Below are positions 6,487 to 15,416 of a stretch of DNA of 64,000 nucleotides, piece after piece. Source of the DNA: Coriobacteriaceae bacterium. GTDB lineage: Bacteria > Actinomycetota > Coriobacteriia > Coriobacteriales > Coriobacteriaceae. The notes beneath the pieces are model-generated. The model did no database searches. It saw nothing but the letters and a program-made list of their open reading frames with translations, and was not told the DNA's origin. The stretch is taken from positions 335,397 through 399,396 of the forward strand of contig CABOHA010000001.1 in NCBI GenBank assembly GCA_902399975.1. Reading direction: 5' to 3'. The number at the start of each line of letters is the position of its first letter. The stretch's first letter is position 1. The position numbers and the translations under genes are program-made.

Positions 6487-8399
6487 AGGGCGCGGACCTT
6501 CGGCTCATCGTCGAGTTGCGGAATGGTGCCCACCACGTTGTCGGCCAGCCAGTCCATCTCGACGATTTGCGTGCTCGGCAGTGGGGGAAAGCCCTCGATC
6601 TGCACCACGCCGTCTTGGCTATGGAGCTCGCCGCCAAATGGATTGATGGAGCCCTCGACGATGCCATTGCGCAGTAGCTGAACAAGCTTGCGCGTCTGAT
6701 AGGGCAGGCCCGGAGCGTAGCGAATGTCGATAACGCCCGAGCTCATACCATACCAGTAGTTGACGGCGCGAACCTGGCTGTTGTCACTGGTCTCATCCCA
6801 GGTGCCATGCAGCAGGCTTCGCACGATAAGCTCGTAGTAACGGCCCCAGTTCCATACCGGCATGGCGATGCCGACGACCTTGCCATCGACCAGGCGGTGG
6901 AGTCCGTAGGCCGTGGGGTCCTCCAGCGACTTGGACATGTCGACACCGGTCATAACACTCACGCCTTCGCGGCACATGGCCTCGGCAAGACCGCCGGCGG
7001 GTACATCGCCCCAGGTGAGGATTACCTGCGCGCGAGGGTCGAGCAGCGAGGCGCCGATGGCAAAGGCGTTGATCTCGCTAAGCGCGCCCGACGCAAAGAC
7101 CGACGCGTGGTAGCCAATGCGATGGTTGTCCGCCATGCTAGCCGCAAGGGCGCCCAGGAGGAACTTGGCCTCGTACATCTTGCCAAAGTACGAACGGACG
7201 CTTTGGTGGGGAAGGCCGATAGAACAGTTAAGGAACCGAACCTGGGGATACTCAACGGCTGCCCTGAGCGTGTATTCCATCAGGCGGTGCGAGGTCGAGA
7301 AGATGACGTTGTCTCCATGTTTGACAGCCGTTTCCACGGCGGCGTAGAACACGTCCGGATCGTGGCAGTCCTCGAACGCCTCGGTGCGCACGATACCGCC
7401 AAAGTGCTCGTCGAGATACTGACGCCCTTGGTCGTGTAGGCTGTCCCAGCTCGACGTTGCACAAGGGAATTCATGGATAAAGGCGATGCGCAGGGGATTG
7501 GCCGCCGAATAGACGGTCTTGCCCATAAAGAAGTTGAGCACACCGGAGGTGGACTTGGCGGGCGACTCTTCCTCATCGACACTCGGCGCTTCGACAAGAT
7601 CGACCTTGTCCTCGTCATTTTTGCCGGCAATGACCAGCTCGCGCCAAATTTTGCACAGGCGGTTTACGACGATATCCGTCGGCGTATCCAGCAGGCGGTC
7701 CTGGTTGTACACATTGAGGTAGACGAGCATGGCGTCGGCGGGCGTAATGTCCAGGTGGTCGCCGCCCGCGCGCAGGTAGGCGCGCTTAAAGAGTAGGAAG
7801 GTGTGGCGCAGGTAGTCGACCTTTTTCTGCGGCCATTTTTCGATAAGGTTCTGACCGAGCATCTTGGCGAGTGTCTCGTAGCTGCCCTCACGCGAGAACT
7901 CGATCTCGTATAGGGGGCAGACGCGCCAAAACGCGCAGAACTCACCGTATAGGCGGCTTTCGACGGAATCCCATGTGCCGGGGTAGAGACGGGTAATCTT
8001 GGCCGAAACCGTCGGGGCGTCCAGGAATTTGAGGACGCTGACGCGCTTGTTGCCCTCTTGGACGTAAAACCGATGCATGAACTCGGTGACGATGATGGGG
8101 TCGCGATAGCCCTCGGTCACCTGGATGTCGTAGAGGTTGGACCACTTGCGGGCGAACTCGGTGCTAAATGGCAACAGGGGCATAAAGTTGCACGAAAAGG
8201 CAGACTGACGGCCCTTGGTAACCGTGCCGACGACCATTTCGAGCGGAATATCCCGCAGGCCGACGCTCTCTCGCTGACCTAAGGGGAGCTGGGCAACCAA
8301 GCTGTCGAGGTCCGTAAGGTACGGGTGCTCGCTTTGGCTGATGGCGCGACGGCGTCCCTGCTCGCCGCGCTTGCGTGCTTGACGATAGGCCTCTTCCAT
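6483..8399 (-). CDS. ParB-like/BMP-domain fusion protein, cytoplasmic
   Basis: 638 aa. The N-terminal part resembles a ParB-type nuclease/nucleotide-binding fold: IITEGYRDP-like context reads VTEGYRDPIIVTEFMHRFYV then QEGNKRVSVLKFLDA at about 95-135. A helical middle follows, and about residues 300-610 form a BMP/Med-like periplasmic-binding-protein domain (LRIAFIHEFP, DCHDPDVFYAAVE, VRFLNCSIGLPHQSVRSYFG, EAKFLLGALAASM). There is no signal peptide or lipobox, so the ligand domain should sit in the cytoplasm, perhaps as a purine-nucleoside sensor. Start ATG 8399 has AAGGGAG ahead. It overlaps the phosphoesterase gene by 4 nt. Function is not established. Confidence 0.75.
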   Translation of the reverse strand: MEEAYRQARKRGEQGRRRAISQSEHPYLTDLDSLVAQLPLGQRESVGLRDIPLEMVVGTVTKGRQSAFSCNFMPLLPFSTEFARKWSNLYDIQVTEGYRDPIIVTEFMHRFYVQEGNKRVSVLKFLDAPTVSAKITRLYPGTWDSVESRLYGEFCAFWRVCPLYEIEFSREGSYETLAKMLGQNLIEKWPQKKVDYLRHTFLLFKRAYLRAGGDHLDITPADAMLVYLNVYNQDRLLDTPTDIVVNRLCKIWRELVIAGKNDEDKVDLVEAPSVDEEESPAKSTSGVLNFFMGKTVYSAANPLRIAFIHEFPCATSSWDSLHDQGRQYLDEHFGGIVRTEAFEDCHDPDVFYAAVETAVKHGDNVIFSTSHRLMEYTLRAAVEYPQVRFLNCSIGLPHQSVRSYFGKMYEAKFLLGALAASMADNHRIGYHASVFASGALSEINAFAIGASLLDPRAQVILTWGDVPAGGLAEAMCREGVSVMTGVDMSKSLEDPTAYGLHRLVDGKVVGIAMPVWNWGRYYELIVRSLLHGTWDETSDNSQVRAVNYWYGMSSGVIDIRYAPGLPYQTRKLVQLLRNGIVEGSINPFGGELHSQDGVVQIEGFPPLPSTQIVEMDWLADNVVGTIPQLDDEPKVRAL

Positions 8400-8455
8400 G
8401 GTGTCTACTCCCTTAGTCGTTTAAACAACGATATGAACCATGGTACCACGATGCG

Positions 8456-8494
8456 AAACTACCACAAAGGTGCCTGTCCCCTTTGTGGTAGTTT
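8456..8494. repeat. GGGACAG-core hairpin repeat, copy 4
   Basis: AAACTACCACAAAG (8456-8469) pairs perfectly with CTTTGTGGTAGTTT (8481-8494) around GTGCCTGTCCC. The right arm contains part of the mscS stop codon (8493-8495), so the hairpin forms the very end of that mRNA. Confidence 0.8.
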
Positions 8495-9260
8495 AGGCGA
8501 TGATGGGGGCGATGGCACGAATGCAGGCGTCGGTTGCCGTGAAGGTGGTGCTATCGTCGCTGACGATAAAGATGATTTTGCCCTTGACGCCAAAGTCGCC
8601 GATCTCGCTAAAGAGCACGTACGGCTCCTTGTCAAAGCCAGAGATGGGAAGCACCGCGGCCTTGGTGGCGTCGGTAAGCTCATCTGCCAGCGCGTCCAGC
8701 GAGGCCCACTTAGACGTGTCCTTTACGGCAACGGGCACGGCCACGCGCCCAAAGGGCATCAGATGCACGAGCGTGTTCTTGGAGATGTTGGAGTTGGGCA
8801 CAATGATGGTCTGCCCGCAGGCATCCTCGATGGTCGTGTGGCGCCAGGTGATGTCTTGGACCACGCCCGACACGCCGCCGACCTCGATATTGTCGCCGGG
8901 CTTGATGATGCCCATGAAGGTCACCTGCATACCGCCGATAAGGTTCGACAGCGTGTCCTGAAAGCCGAGCGAGATGGCGATGCCGCCGACGCCAAGAGCG
9001 GCGACGAGGGCGTTTGCATTAATGCCAAAACAGTTGTCGAGGATAAAGCTGCCGCCGATCATCCAGATGACGGCGCGTGTGATGTTGATGAAGATGCTCG
9101 ATGCTGGGAGCGGGTTATCATCGCGGTTAAGCAGGTGGTGCAGGGTCTTGGACGCGATTTTGGCGGCAACGGCGGTGCCGATGGCCAAGATACCGGTCCA
9201 GATGATGTTGTGGACCCATCGTTGTGCAAAGAAATGAAGAATTGGCTCAAACAATTCCAT
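8493..9260 (-). CDS. Small-conductance mechanosensitive channel, MscS family
   Basis: 255 aa integral membrane protein that opens under membrane tension to release solutes. Two or three N-terminal helices (about 15-35 and 60-85) precede the pore helix with the glycine/alanine pattern ALVAALGVGGIAISLG, then the beta domain entry FQDTLSNLIGG and IVPNSNISKNTLV. The frame opens at 9284, but the ATG at 9260 has AGGAGG nine bases upstream, so 9260 is chosen. It is separated from the 638-aa gene by about 90 bp that carry a repeat hairpin. Confidence 0.93.
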   Translation of the reverse strand: MELFEPILHFFAQRWVHNIIWTGILAIGTAVAAKIASKTLHHLLNRDDNPLPASSIFINITRAVIWMIGGSFILDNCFGINANALVAALGVGGIAISLGFQDTLSNLIGGMQVTFMGIIKPGDNIEVGGVSGVVQDITWRHTTIEDACGQTIIVPNSNISKNTLVHLMPFGRVAVPVAVKDTSKWASLDALADELTDATKAAVLPISGFDKEPYVLFSEIGDFGVKGKIIFIVSDDSTTFTATDACIRAIAPIIA

Positions 9261-9303
9261 GTAGGGAAACCTCCTCATGATCATCCAACCATGATACCCA
9301 CCA

Positions 9304-9337
9304 AGAAGCCCGTCCGATCAAATTCGGACGGGCTTCT
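9304..9337 (-). terminator. Strong hairpin downstream of the 5'-nucleotidase gene
   Basis: Perfect 14-bp stem AGAAGCCCGTCCGA / TCGGACGGGCTTCT. The T tract on the minus strand is poor, so termination is likely but not certain. Confidence 0.6.
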
Positions 9338-9388
9338 GTGCTCGATATAAGGTTTATGCGGCGGGGCTGCAAGGCCCGGCGGTGTAGC

Positions 9389-11416
9389 TTAGCGTCGACG
9401 CTTCCAGATAATGCCGAGAATGATGATGACGATGCCGCCGATGAGGCATGCGCCAATCACGGCTAGCGTGCGGTCTCCCGTTGCGGCGAGCTTGCCGGTC
9501 GTCTTCTTGGTGATGACCTTCGTGGTCGTCGTGTCCGTCTTAGGCGAGGGCTTAGGCGTCGGGGCCGGTGTGGGCGTGGGGTCCACGGCTGCGGAGCCGA
9601 AGCTGATGGTGCCGGCGAGTCCGGCCATCTTGCTCTCCCAGCCGTTTTGCCCAATCAGCGCCCTCAGCGCCGCCTCACACGTGCCCCACTCGGTGCGCTT
9701 GGTGGCGTGTGCGAAGGTGGGGAAGTCGGTCGTGTTGGTAATGATGTAGTTGTTGGTGGCGACGGTATAGGTCTTGGTGGGATCGAGCGTGCTGCCGTCC
9801 TTGGCGAGTGTGGCACTCACAATGCGCTTGCCTTCGGGCTGCGTCCAATCAATCGTCACGTTGATGCCGCCAAAGGAGAGAACGCTGCCAGAGTCATCGC
9901 GCCACTTGTACTTGTCTTGCGCTTCCTGCTCGGTATGGCCGGCTGCAACGTAGGCTTGCTGAAGCTCATAACTGTGATTGCACTCGTCGCTGATCTGCAG
10001 CGAATGCTCGAGCGCTGCGAGGAAGTCCGCACCGGTCATGGTCCAGGTCTCCACGGTGTTGCCGTAGGGCGAGATGGCGATGACGTTGCCTGCGGTCACA
10101 TCGCCTGCAGCGATGCCGCCGCGGATGCCACCCGCGTTCTCGATGGCAAGGTCTGCGCCCGTCAGGTCAAGATAGGAGCCGCAGATCACATGGCCGATGG
10201 TCTGGGCCTTGGTGGTGTCGCCCTCCTTGCTGGGGCGGAAATCGGTGGTGCGCACCATTTCCCAACCATGCGTGCCTGCGGCGTCCTCGCCGTAGAAATA
10301 GTTGGTGGTGGATGTGCCGAGCACCTTGTTCGATTCGTTTTCAAAGGCCTCGTCGAGCGGCTTGATCTTGTTGCGGACGGCTTCAAGGCGGCTTTGGTAG
10401 TCGGAGCCCTTGTCGGGGTCTGCCAAAAGGTCGTTGACGTTCTTGGCGGTGTAGAGCTTCTCGTCACTGCCGTCTGCAGGGACCGTGACCGTGTCATCGT
10501 CGGTCGTCTCGGTGCCATTCGTGTCGTACTTGTACGGAATGGAAAGCAGCCCCACCTCGGCAAAGGCGCTGCCCGCCTCGACGACGCGGACCGACTTGCC
10601 GTCAGCCCCCGTCACGTTTTCGTCTAAGTTGATGTGCTCGTGGCCCGCGACCAGTGCATCGACCCCAACGAGCTTTGCAGCAAAGGTCTTGGCGTTGAGC
10701 GTGTGCGCGATACAGACGACAACGTTGCAGCCCTCCGTCTCGCGCAGTCGCTTGGCCTCGGCATTGATGGCGTTCGCGGCACTCGAGAACGACGTACCCG
10801 CGACCAGGTCCGCGCGCAGCGAGGATTCCAGCGACTCATCCATGGCACCCACGACGCCGACCTTGATTTTGTAGTCGAATGTGGAGTGATCTTCGCTATC
10901 CTCCCAGGTGCGATCGAGCGTCTTGGTGATACTCGAGCTCCATACGCCGCTCGTAGACTTCGCGTTCGCGCAGAGCATGGCGAAGGGCGTGCCGGTGGGG
11001 CTGTAGCCGGTCATGGTGCGGAGCTTGTCCGCGCCGTAGCTCCAGTCGTGGTTGCCCGGCGTGGTCGCGTCGTAGCCGTCTGCATAGAAGGTGTCCATGA
11101 GCTCGGCGATGCTCTTGCCCTCGCTCATGGTGGCAAAGGACTGCCCGTGGAAGGTATCGCCCGCATCGAGCAAAAGATCGGGGGCGCTGCTTTGGGCGCT
11201 ATAGAGAACCGCCAGTCCGTCAAAGCCCACAGTGCCGGTGCCCTTGCTTGCGTTGTAGCTGTACTTGTAGCTGCCGTGGATATCGTTGGTGTGCATGACG
11301 GCCACGGAGCCGTCAATAGCGGCGGGCAGGTTCCCCGCGAAAGCGAGGCTTGGGATGCCTGCGAGCGAGCCGGCAAACAACGCGGCGGCTAACGCAAGGC
11401 GGGGGAGTCTTTTCAT
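9389..11416 (-). CDS. Cell-wall-anchored 5'-nucleotidase/metallophosphatase
   Basis: 675 aa UshA/NT5E-type enzyme that removes phosphate from extracellular nucleotides. A signal peptide (MKRLPRLALAAALFAGSLAG) leads to the metal-binding motifs VMHTNDIHGSY, LLLDAGDTFHGQS, TTPGNHDWSYG and ALVAGHEH. The C-terminal substrate domain shows LAIENAGGIRGGI and TVATNNYI. A Pro/Thr-rich linker and LAATGD, a membrane helix and KRRR form a sortase-type anchor of the LAXTG kind used by class E sortases. Start ATG 11416 has AAGGAA ahead. It probably scavenges nucleosides and phosphate at the surface. Confidence 0.93.
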   Translation of the reverse strand: MKRLPRLALAAALFAGSLAGIPSLAFAGNLPAAIDGSVAVMHTNDIHGSYKYSYNASKGTGTVGFDGLAVLYSAQSSAPDLLLDAGDTFHGQSFATMSEGKSIAELMDTFYADGYDATTPGNHDWSYGADKLRTMTGYSPTGTPFAMLCANAKSTSGVWSSSITKTLDRTWEDSEDHSTFDYKIKVGVVGAMDESLESSLRADLVAGTSFSSAANAINAEAKRLRETEGCNVVVCIAHTLNAKTFAAKLVGVDALVAGHEHINLDENVTGADGKSVRVVEAGSAFAEVGLLSIPYKYDTNGTETTDDDTVTVPADGSDEKLYTAKNVNDLLADPDKGSDYQSRLEAVRNKIKPLDEAFENESNKVLGTSTTNYFYGEDAAGTHGWEMVRTTDFRPSKEGDTTKAQTIGHVICGSYLDLTGADLAIENAGGIRGGIAAGDVTAGNVIAISPYGNTVETWTMTGADFLAALEHSLQISDECNHSYELQQAYVAAGHTEQEAQDKYKWRDDSGSVLSFGGINVTIDWTQPEGKRIVSATLAKDGSTLDPTKTYTVATNNYIITNTTDFPTFAHATKRTEWGTCEAALRALIGQNGWESKMAGLAGTISFGSAAVDPTPTPAPTPKPSPKTDTTTTKVITKKTTGKLAATGDRTLAVIGACLIGGIVIIILGIIWKRRR

Positions 11417-11480
11417 GGCAGTTTCCTTAGTCCTTAGCCAGAAAGTCTGGTTGAATATCGGATTATCGACATAATATGCG

Positions 11481-11520
11481 AAAACCGCCGCAAGGGCGTC
11501 TGTCCCTTTGCGGCGGTTTT
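11481..11520. repeat. GGGACAG-core hairpin repeat, copy 5
   Basis: AAAACCGCCGCAA (11481-11493) pairs perfectly with TTGCGGCGGTTTT (11508-11520) around GGGCGTCTGTCCC. The stem differs from copies 2-4 (CGCCGC in place of CACCAC) with both sides changed together. Confidence 0.8.
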
Positions 11521-11536
11521 GACGTTTGCGCAGATA

Positions 11537-11575
11537 AAACCTGCCAAAATAAACCTGTCCCTTTTTGGTAGGTTT
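11537..11575. repeat. GGGACAG-core hairpin repeat, copy 6
   Basis: AAACCTGCCAAAA (11537-11549) pairs with TTTTGGTAGGTTT (11563-11575), one wobble, around TAAACCTGTCCC. It runs into the stop codon of the ABC ATPase gene (11574-11576). Confidence 0.8.
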
Positions 11576-12368
11576 AGCTCAGCAGCATGCGGTCGTTGGC
11601 GAGCTCGCCGCCCGAGACCTCCTCGAACTTCTGTAGCAGGTCGGCTACGGTGAGCGACTTCTTCTCGTCGCCGGCCACGTCGTAGATCACATGGCCCTCG
11701 TGCATCATGATCAGACGGTTGCCCAGACGGATAGCGTCATTCATGTTGTGCGTAACCATGAGCGTGGTCAGATGGTTTTCGTCGACAATCTCCTCGGTCA
11801 GATTGAGCACCTTAGAGGCCGTCTTGGGGTCGAGGGCCGCGGTGTGCTCGTCGAGCAGCAGCAGGCGCGGCTTGGTGAGCGTGGCCATGAGCAGGGTGAG
11901 TGCCTGGCGCTGCCCGCCCGAGAGCAGGCCGACCTTGGCGTTGAGGCGCGTGTCCAGACCAAGGTCCAGGCGCTTGAGCGACTCAACGTACTCGTCCTTC
12001 TCGGCCTTGGTGACGCCCCACGAAAGACCGCGACGTTGGCCACGGCGCTTGGCGAGGGCCAGGTTCTCGGCGATCTGCATGTCGGCTGCGGTGCCGCGCA
12101 TGGGGTCCTGGAACACGCGGCCCAGGTACTTTGCGCGCTGCGACTCGCTCAGGCGCGAGATGTCGGTGCCGTCGAGCTCAATGACACCCGAATCGAGCGG
12201 ATACACGCCGGCGATCATATTGAGCAGCGTGGACTTGCCGGCGCCGTTGCCGCCGATCACGGTTACAAAGTCGCCATCATTGAGGGTAAGGTCGACGCCG
12301 GTAAGCGCGCGCTTCTCGGTGACGGTGCCCTTGTTAAAGGTCTTCTTGACGTGCGAGAGCTTAAGCAT
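11574..12368 (-). CDS. ABC transporter ATP-binding protein (TrpZ/COG1101 type)
   Basis: 264 aa ATPase energising the adjacent permease. Walker A is GGNGAGKSTLLN, the signature is LLSGGQRQALTLLMA, Walker B is RLLLLDEHTAALD and the switch His is in LMVTHNMND. An in-frame ATG at 12377 abuts AAGGGGG; the ATG at 12368 is 9 nt from it and is preferred. It overlaps the permease stop by 8 nt. With the permease and lipoprotein it makes the three-gene system that includes the tryptophan transporter TrpXYZ of streptococci; the substrate here is not proven. Confidence 0.9.
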   Translation of the reverse strand: MLKLSHVKKTFNKGTVTEKRALTGVDLTLNDGDFVTVIGGNGAGKSTLLNMIAGVYPLDSGVIELDGTDISRLSESQRAKYLGRVFQDPMRGTAADMQIAENLALAKRRGQRRGLSWGVTKAEKDEYVESLKRLDLGLDTRLNAKVGLLSGGQRQALTLLMATLTKPRLLLLDEHTAALDPKTASKVLNLTEEIVDENHLTTLMVTHNMNDAIRLGNRLIMMHEGHVIYDVAGDEKKSLTVADLLQKFEEVSGGELANDRMLLS

Positions 12369-13284
12369 CTGCCTCATCCCCCTTCGTGTAGGAGCTGCGG
12401 AGCTTATAACGCTCCCAAACCACGGGCACGCACAGGGCCACGGCGACGATCACTGCGGAGAGCAGCTTCATGTCGTTGGCGTCCATGCCCAACTGCAGCA
12501 CGATGGCGCGGATGAGGAAGTACACCACGGAGCCAAAGACGGCGGAGGCAAGACGGACGCTAAACTGCGTGAGACCGCCGGGCAGCAGGCGGCCGAGCAC
12601 CTCGCCGATAACAATAGCGGCAAGACCGATAACGATGGCGCCGGTACCCATGCCAATGTCGGCATACTTTTGGCTCTGGCAGATAAGCGCGCCAGAGAGG
12701 CCGATGAGGGCGTTGGAGAGCACGAGGGCGATCATCTTGGTGGAGTTGGTGTTGACGCCCAGGGCGCGGATCATGTACTCGTTGTTGCCGGTAGCGCGCA
12801 GTGCCGAGCCGATCTCGGTGCCAAAGAACCAATACAGGATGGCAACGATAGCCACGGCGAGCAAGATGCCCAAGATAATGGCAACGGTGGACTGCGGCAG
12901 GCCGGTCATGTTGCTGACGGACGAGAAGATGGTGCCCTTGGCGAGGATGGGCGTGTTGGACTTGCCCATGATGCGCAGGTTGATGGACCACAGACTGATC
13001 TGCGTAAGGATTCCGGCGAGGATTGCGGGAATCTCAAAGACGGTGGTCAAGATGCCCGTGACGGCGCCCGCGATGGCGCCGGCGCACATGCCGGCCAGCA
13101 CGGCGAGTAAGGGGTCGACGTTATTGTTGACGATGAGCACGGCGCAGACACAGCCGCCGAGGGCAAAGCTGCCGTCGCAGGTCATATCGGGGATGTCGAG
13201 CAGGCGGAACGTGATAAACACGCCAAGCACCATAATGCCCCAGAGGACGCCCTGCGAAACGGCGCCCTGCAATGCAATGAGCAT
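12361..13284 (-). CDS. ABC transporter permease (TrpY/COG4120 type)
   Basis: 307 aa with eight to ten hydrophobic segments, for example SQGVLWGIMVLGVFITFRL near the start and GAIVIGLAAIVIGEVLGRLL near residue 200. The motif LDIPDMTCDGSFALGGCVCA is characteristic of branched-chain/BMP-like permeases. It lies between the binding-protein gene (205 bp upstream, with a hairpin between) and the ATPase (overlapping). It should form the transmembrane channel for an amino-acid-like substrate. Confidence 0.88.
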   Translation of the reverse strand: MLIALQGAVSQGVLWGIMVLGVFITFRLLDIPDMTCDGSFALGGCVCAVLIVNNNVDPLLAVLAGMCAGAIAGAVTGILTTVFEIPAILAGILTQISLWSINLRIMGKSNTPILAKGTIFSSVSNMTGLPQSTVAIILGILLAVAIVAILYWFFGTEIGSALRATGNNEYMIRALGVNTNSTKMIALVLSNALIGLSGALICQSQKYADIGMGTGAIVIGLAAIVIGEVLGRLLPGGLTQFSVRLASAVFGSVVYFLIRAIVLQLGMDANDMKLLSAVIVAVALCVPVVWERYKLRSSYTKGDEADA

Positions 13285-13388
13285 GCTTCATACCTCCTAG
13301 GATAGGGTGGACACGTGATTTTCCATAATAGCGGTACCAATGCATAAAAGAGCGGCGGACAGACGTTTTGTTTTACCTGAAACAAGCA

Positions 13389-13417
13389 GGGCGAACGCCG
13401 GCCTTTAGCGTTCGCCC
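13389..13417 (-). terminator. Hairpin between binding-protein and permease genes
   Basis: GGGCGAACGC pairs perfectly with GCGTTCGCCC (10 bp). On the minus strand it is followed by TGCTTGTTTC. Partial termination or 3'-end protection here would raise the binding protein above the membrane components. Confidence 0.6.
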
Positions 13418-13489
13418 CAATGGCTCAGATATTGAATAACGCAGCTATGGCGCAAGCACGGGCCCTAACCGCGTTGCCGCACATGGGCG

Positions 13490-14470
13490 CTACTCGTCCA
13501 GAGCGGAAAGGTCGATGCCCAGTGCCTCGGCCATCTCGTCATTCTTGACGACGACCAGGTCCTTGCTCGAGAGGTGCTTGATCGGCATATCCTCGGCCTT
13601 GGCCTCGCCCTTCAGGATCTTGACGGCCATCTCGCCCGCGGCGTAGCCCAGATCCTCGTAGTTGATGGAGAGGGTGAACAGGCCACCGGCCATGCACATG
13701 CCCTCCTCGCCAGTCACGTAGGGAAGCTTGTTTTCCTTGCAGATCTGGCCCACCTGCGAAGCGCCCGCGGCGATGGTGTTGTCGGTGGGGGAGTAGAGCG
13801 CGTCGACCTTGCCCACGGCGGACTCGACGACGGACTGGATCTCGTTGGAGCTCGAGACGGTGAAGTCGGTGTACTCCAGGCCCAGCTTGCCGAGTTCCTT
13901 CTTGGCGGCCTTGATTTGGACGTCGGAGTTGGACTCGGCGGTGCAGTAGAGCAGACCGACCTTCTTTACGTCGGGCAGGACCTTCTGCATCATCTCGAGC
14001 TGCTCGGCGACCGGGGTGAGGTCGGAGGCACCGGTGACGTTGGTGCCGGGCTTGTCGTTGTCCTGGACCAGGCCGGAGGCGGCGTAGTCGGTGATGGCGC
14101 AGCCCACGATGGGGATATCGGCCGTGGCGCCGGCGGCGGCCTGCGCGGCAGGCGTGGCGATGGCGTAGATCAGGTCGACGTTGTCGCCCACAAACTTGTC
14201 GGCGATGGACTTACACGTGGACTGGTCGTTCTGGGCGTTCTTCTGATCGATCTTGACCTTAAGGCCGCTCTTCTTGATGGCCTTGACAAAGCCGTCATTG
14301 GCGGCGTCGAGTGCGGAGTGCTCGGTGAGCTGTAGAACGCCGATGGTGTAGTCGGAACCGGCGGCTGCGGAGCCGGAACCAGAGTTGCCGCCGCATCCGG
14401 CAAGCGGGGCCAGTGCGAGCAGACCGGCGGAGACCAGAAGGCTCCTGCGGCTGATGGTGATGTCCTTCAT
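13490..14470 (-). CDS. ABC transporter substrate-binding lipoprotein (TrpX/COG2984 type)
   Basis: 326 aa. The signal peptide SRRSLLVSAGLLALAPLAGC carries a lipobox (LAGC), and the SRR motif could direct Tat export. The mature part has the two-lobed fold of this family: TIGVLQLTEHSALDAANDGF, IYAIATPAAQAAA, DIPIVGCAITD, VGLLYCTAESNSD. The frame opens at 14518, but ATG 14470 with GGGGGTAA ahead and the signal peptide fix the start. First gene of the transporter unit. Substrate is inferred to be an amino acid such as tryptophan, with moderate doubt. Confidence 0.9.
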   Translation of the reverse strand: MKDITISRRSLLVSAGLLALAPLAGCGGNSGSGSAAAGSDYTIGVLQLTEHSALDAANDGFVKAIKKSGLKVKIDQKNAQNDQSTCKSIADKFVGDNVDLIYAIATPAAQAAAGATADIPIVGCAITDYAASGLVQDNDKPGTNVTGASDLTPVAEQLEMMQKVLPDVKKVGLLYCTAESNSDVQIKAAKKELGKLGLEYTDFTVSSSNEIQSVVESAVGKVDALYSPTDNTIAAGASQVGQICKENKLPYVTGEEGMCMAGGLFTLSINYEDLGYAAGEMAVKILKGEAKAEDMPIKHLSSKDLVVVKNDEMAEALGIDLSALDE

Positions 14471-14630
14471 ATCGTTACCCCCAGTATAGAAATGGCTGGA
14501 AACACTGCACTCAAACAAAGTACAAGTGGAACTATAGTAGCGCGGATGTCCATTTTTACAATAACCTGGCGGGTTTTTTAATACAGAATCGGATGGGCGG
14601 TACGGGTAGTCGAATGGGCGGCGAAGGGTC

Positions 14631-15416
14631 CTATGCGGCTGACGAGGTGTCGTCCTCGTCCAGGGCGGCGAAGAGCTTCTTGCCGTCGAGGAGACGCGTG
14701 GTGACGTTTCTCATGCGGCCAATCTCTACGGTACGCAGCGTGTCATCGGCGCCTCGGGTGTCATAGACCGTTCCCAGCAAATACGAGATGCCGTCTCGTT
14801 GCTTGATGGCAAAGGGCCGGAGTGTCATCCGTGCCACTTCGACCTCTCCGCGTGCCGTGACGCTCGAAATATCAAAACTCACCGTGGTTCCGTGGTCGAT
14901 GGCCTGCTCGATGAGCTCGCAGGTGTCGATGCGCTTGACGGGCGTGCGCGGGGCCTTGGTGGATTTGCTGCCCGCGCTTGGAGCGGGCTCGGGTGCATCG
15001 AGGTAGCCGCGAACGTCGGCACTCGCCATGGCGACTAAGTGCTGCGCCATGCTTTTTCGGATGGCGATGGGCGTAGAACGGTTGCGCATGACCATGCCGT
15101 GGAGCCGGATGATCTCTTCGTCGGTGAGCGGACGGGTCAAGAGCCGATACCCCACGCCGCGTTTGTATTCAATTTCATATCCGGCATGGCGAAGTGCGGA
15201 GATGGCGGTGTAGATGCTGCGCCGCGCCGCCGAGATGGGCATGCAGGCGGGGTCGTCGGGATGGGCGAGGCGCCGGATCAACTCATCGGAAAGCATGGCC
15301 TTGTCCTCGCCAGTGTTTTCGCTTAATAGTTGCAAGATACGAACGGCGCGATAGGCTGCCATCGAGGCGGCGCCCCTCGTCGTGGTCTCGTAGGTTTCAA
15401 CAGCGGCTTCGGTCAT
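14631..15416 (-). CDS. WYL-like transcriptional regulator
   Basis: 261 aa. The N-terminal half is a winged helix-turn-helix (YRAVRILQLLSENTGEDKAM, ARRSIYTAISALRHAGYEI, KRGVGYRLL). The C-terminal half resembles a WYL ligand-sensing domain (VARMTLRPFAIKQRDGISYL, GTVYDTR, IGRMRNV). A GTG at 15425 abuts the AAAGGA site; the ATG at 15416 has 10 nt spacing and is preferred. It stands alone between the transporter and asnS. Ligand and targets are unknown. Confidence 0.75.
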   Translation of the reverse strand: MTEAAVETYETTTRGAASMAAYRAVRILQLLSENTGEDKAMLSDELIRRLAHPDDPACMPISAARRSIYTAISALRHAGYEIEYKRGVGYRLLTRPLTDEEIIRLHGMVMRNRSTPIAIRKSMAQHLVAMASADVRGYLDAPEPAPSAGSKSTKAPRTPVKRIDTCELIEQAIDHGTTVSFDISSVTARGEVEVARMTLRPFAIKQRDGISYLLGTVYDTRGADDTLRTVEIGRMRNVTTRLLDGKKLFAALDEDDTSSAA

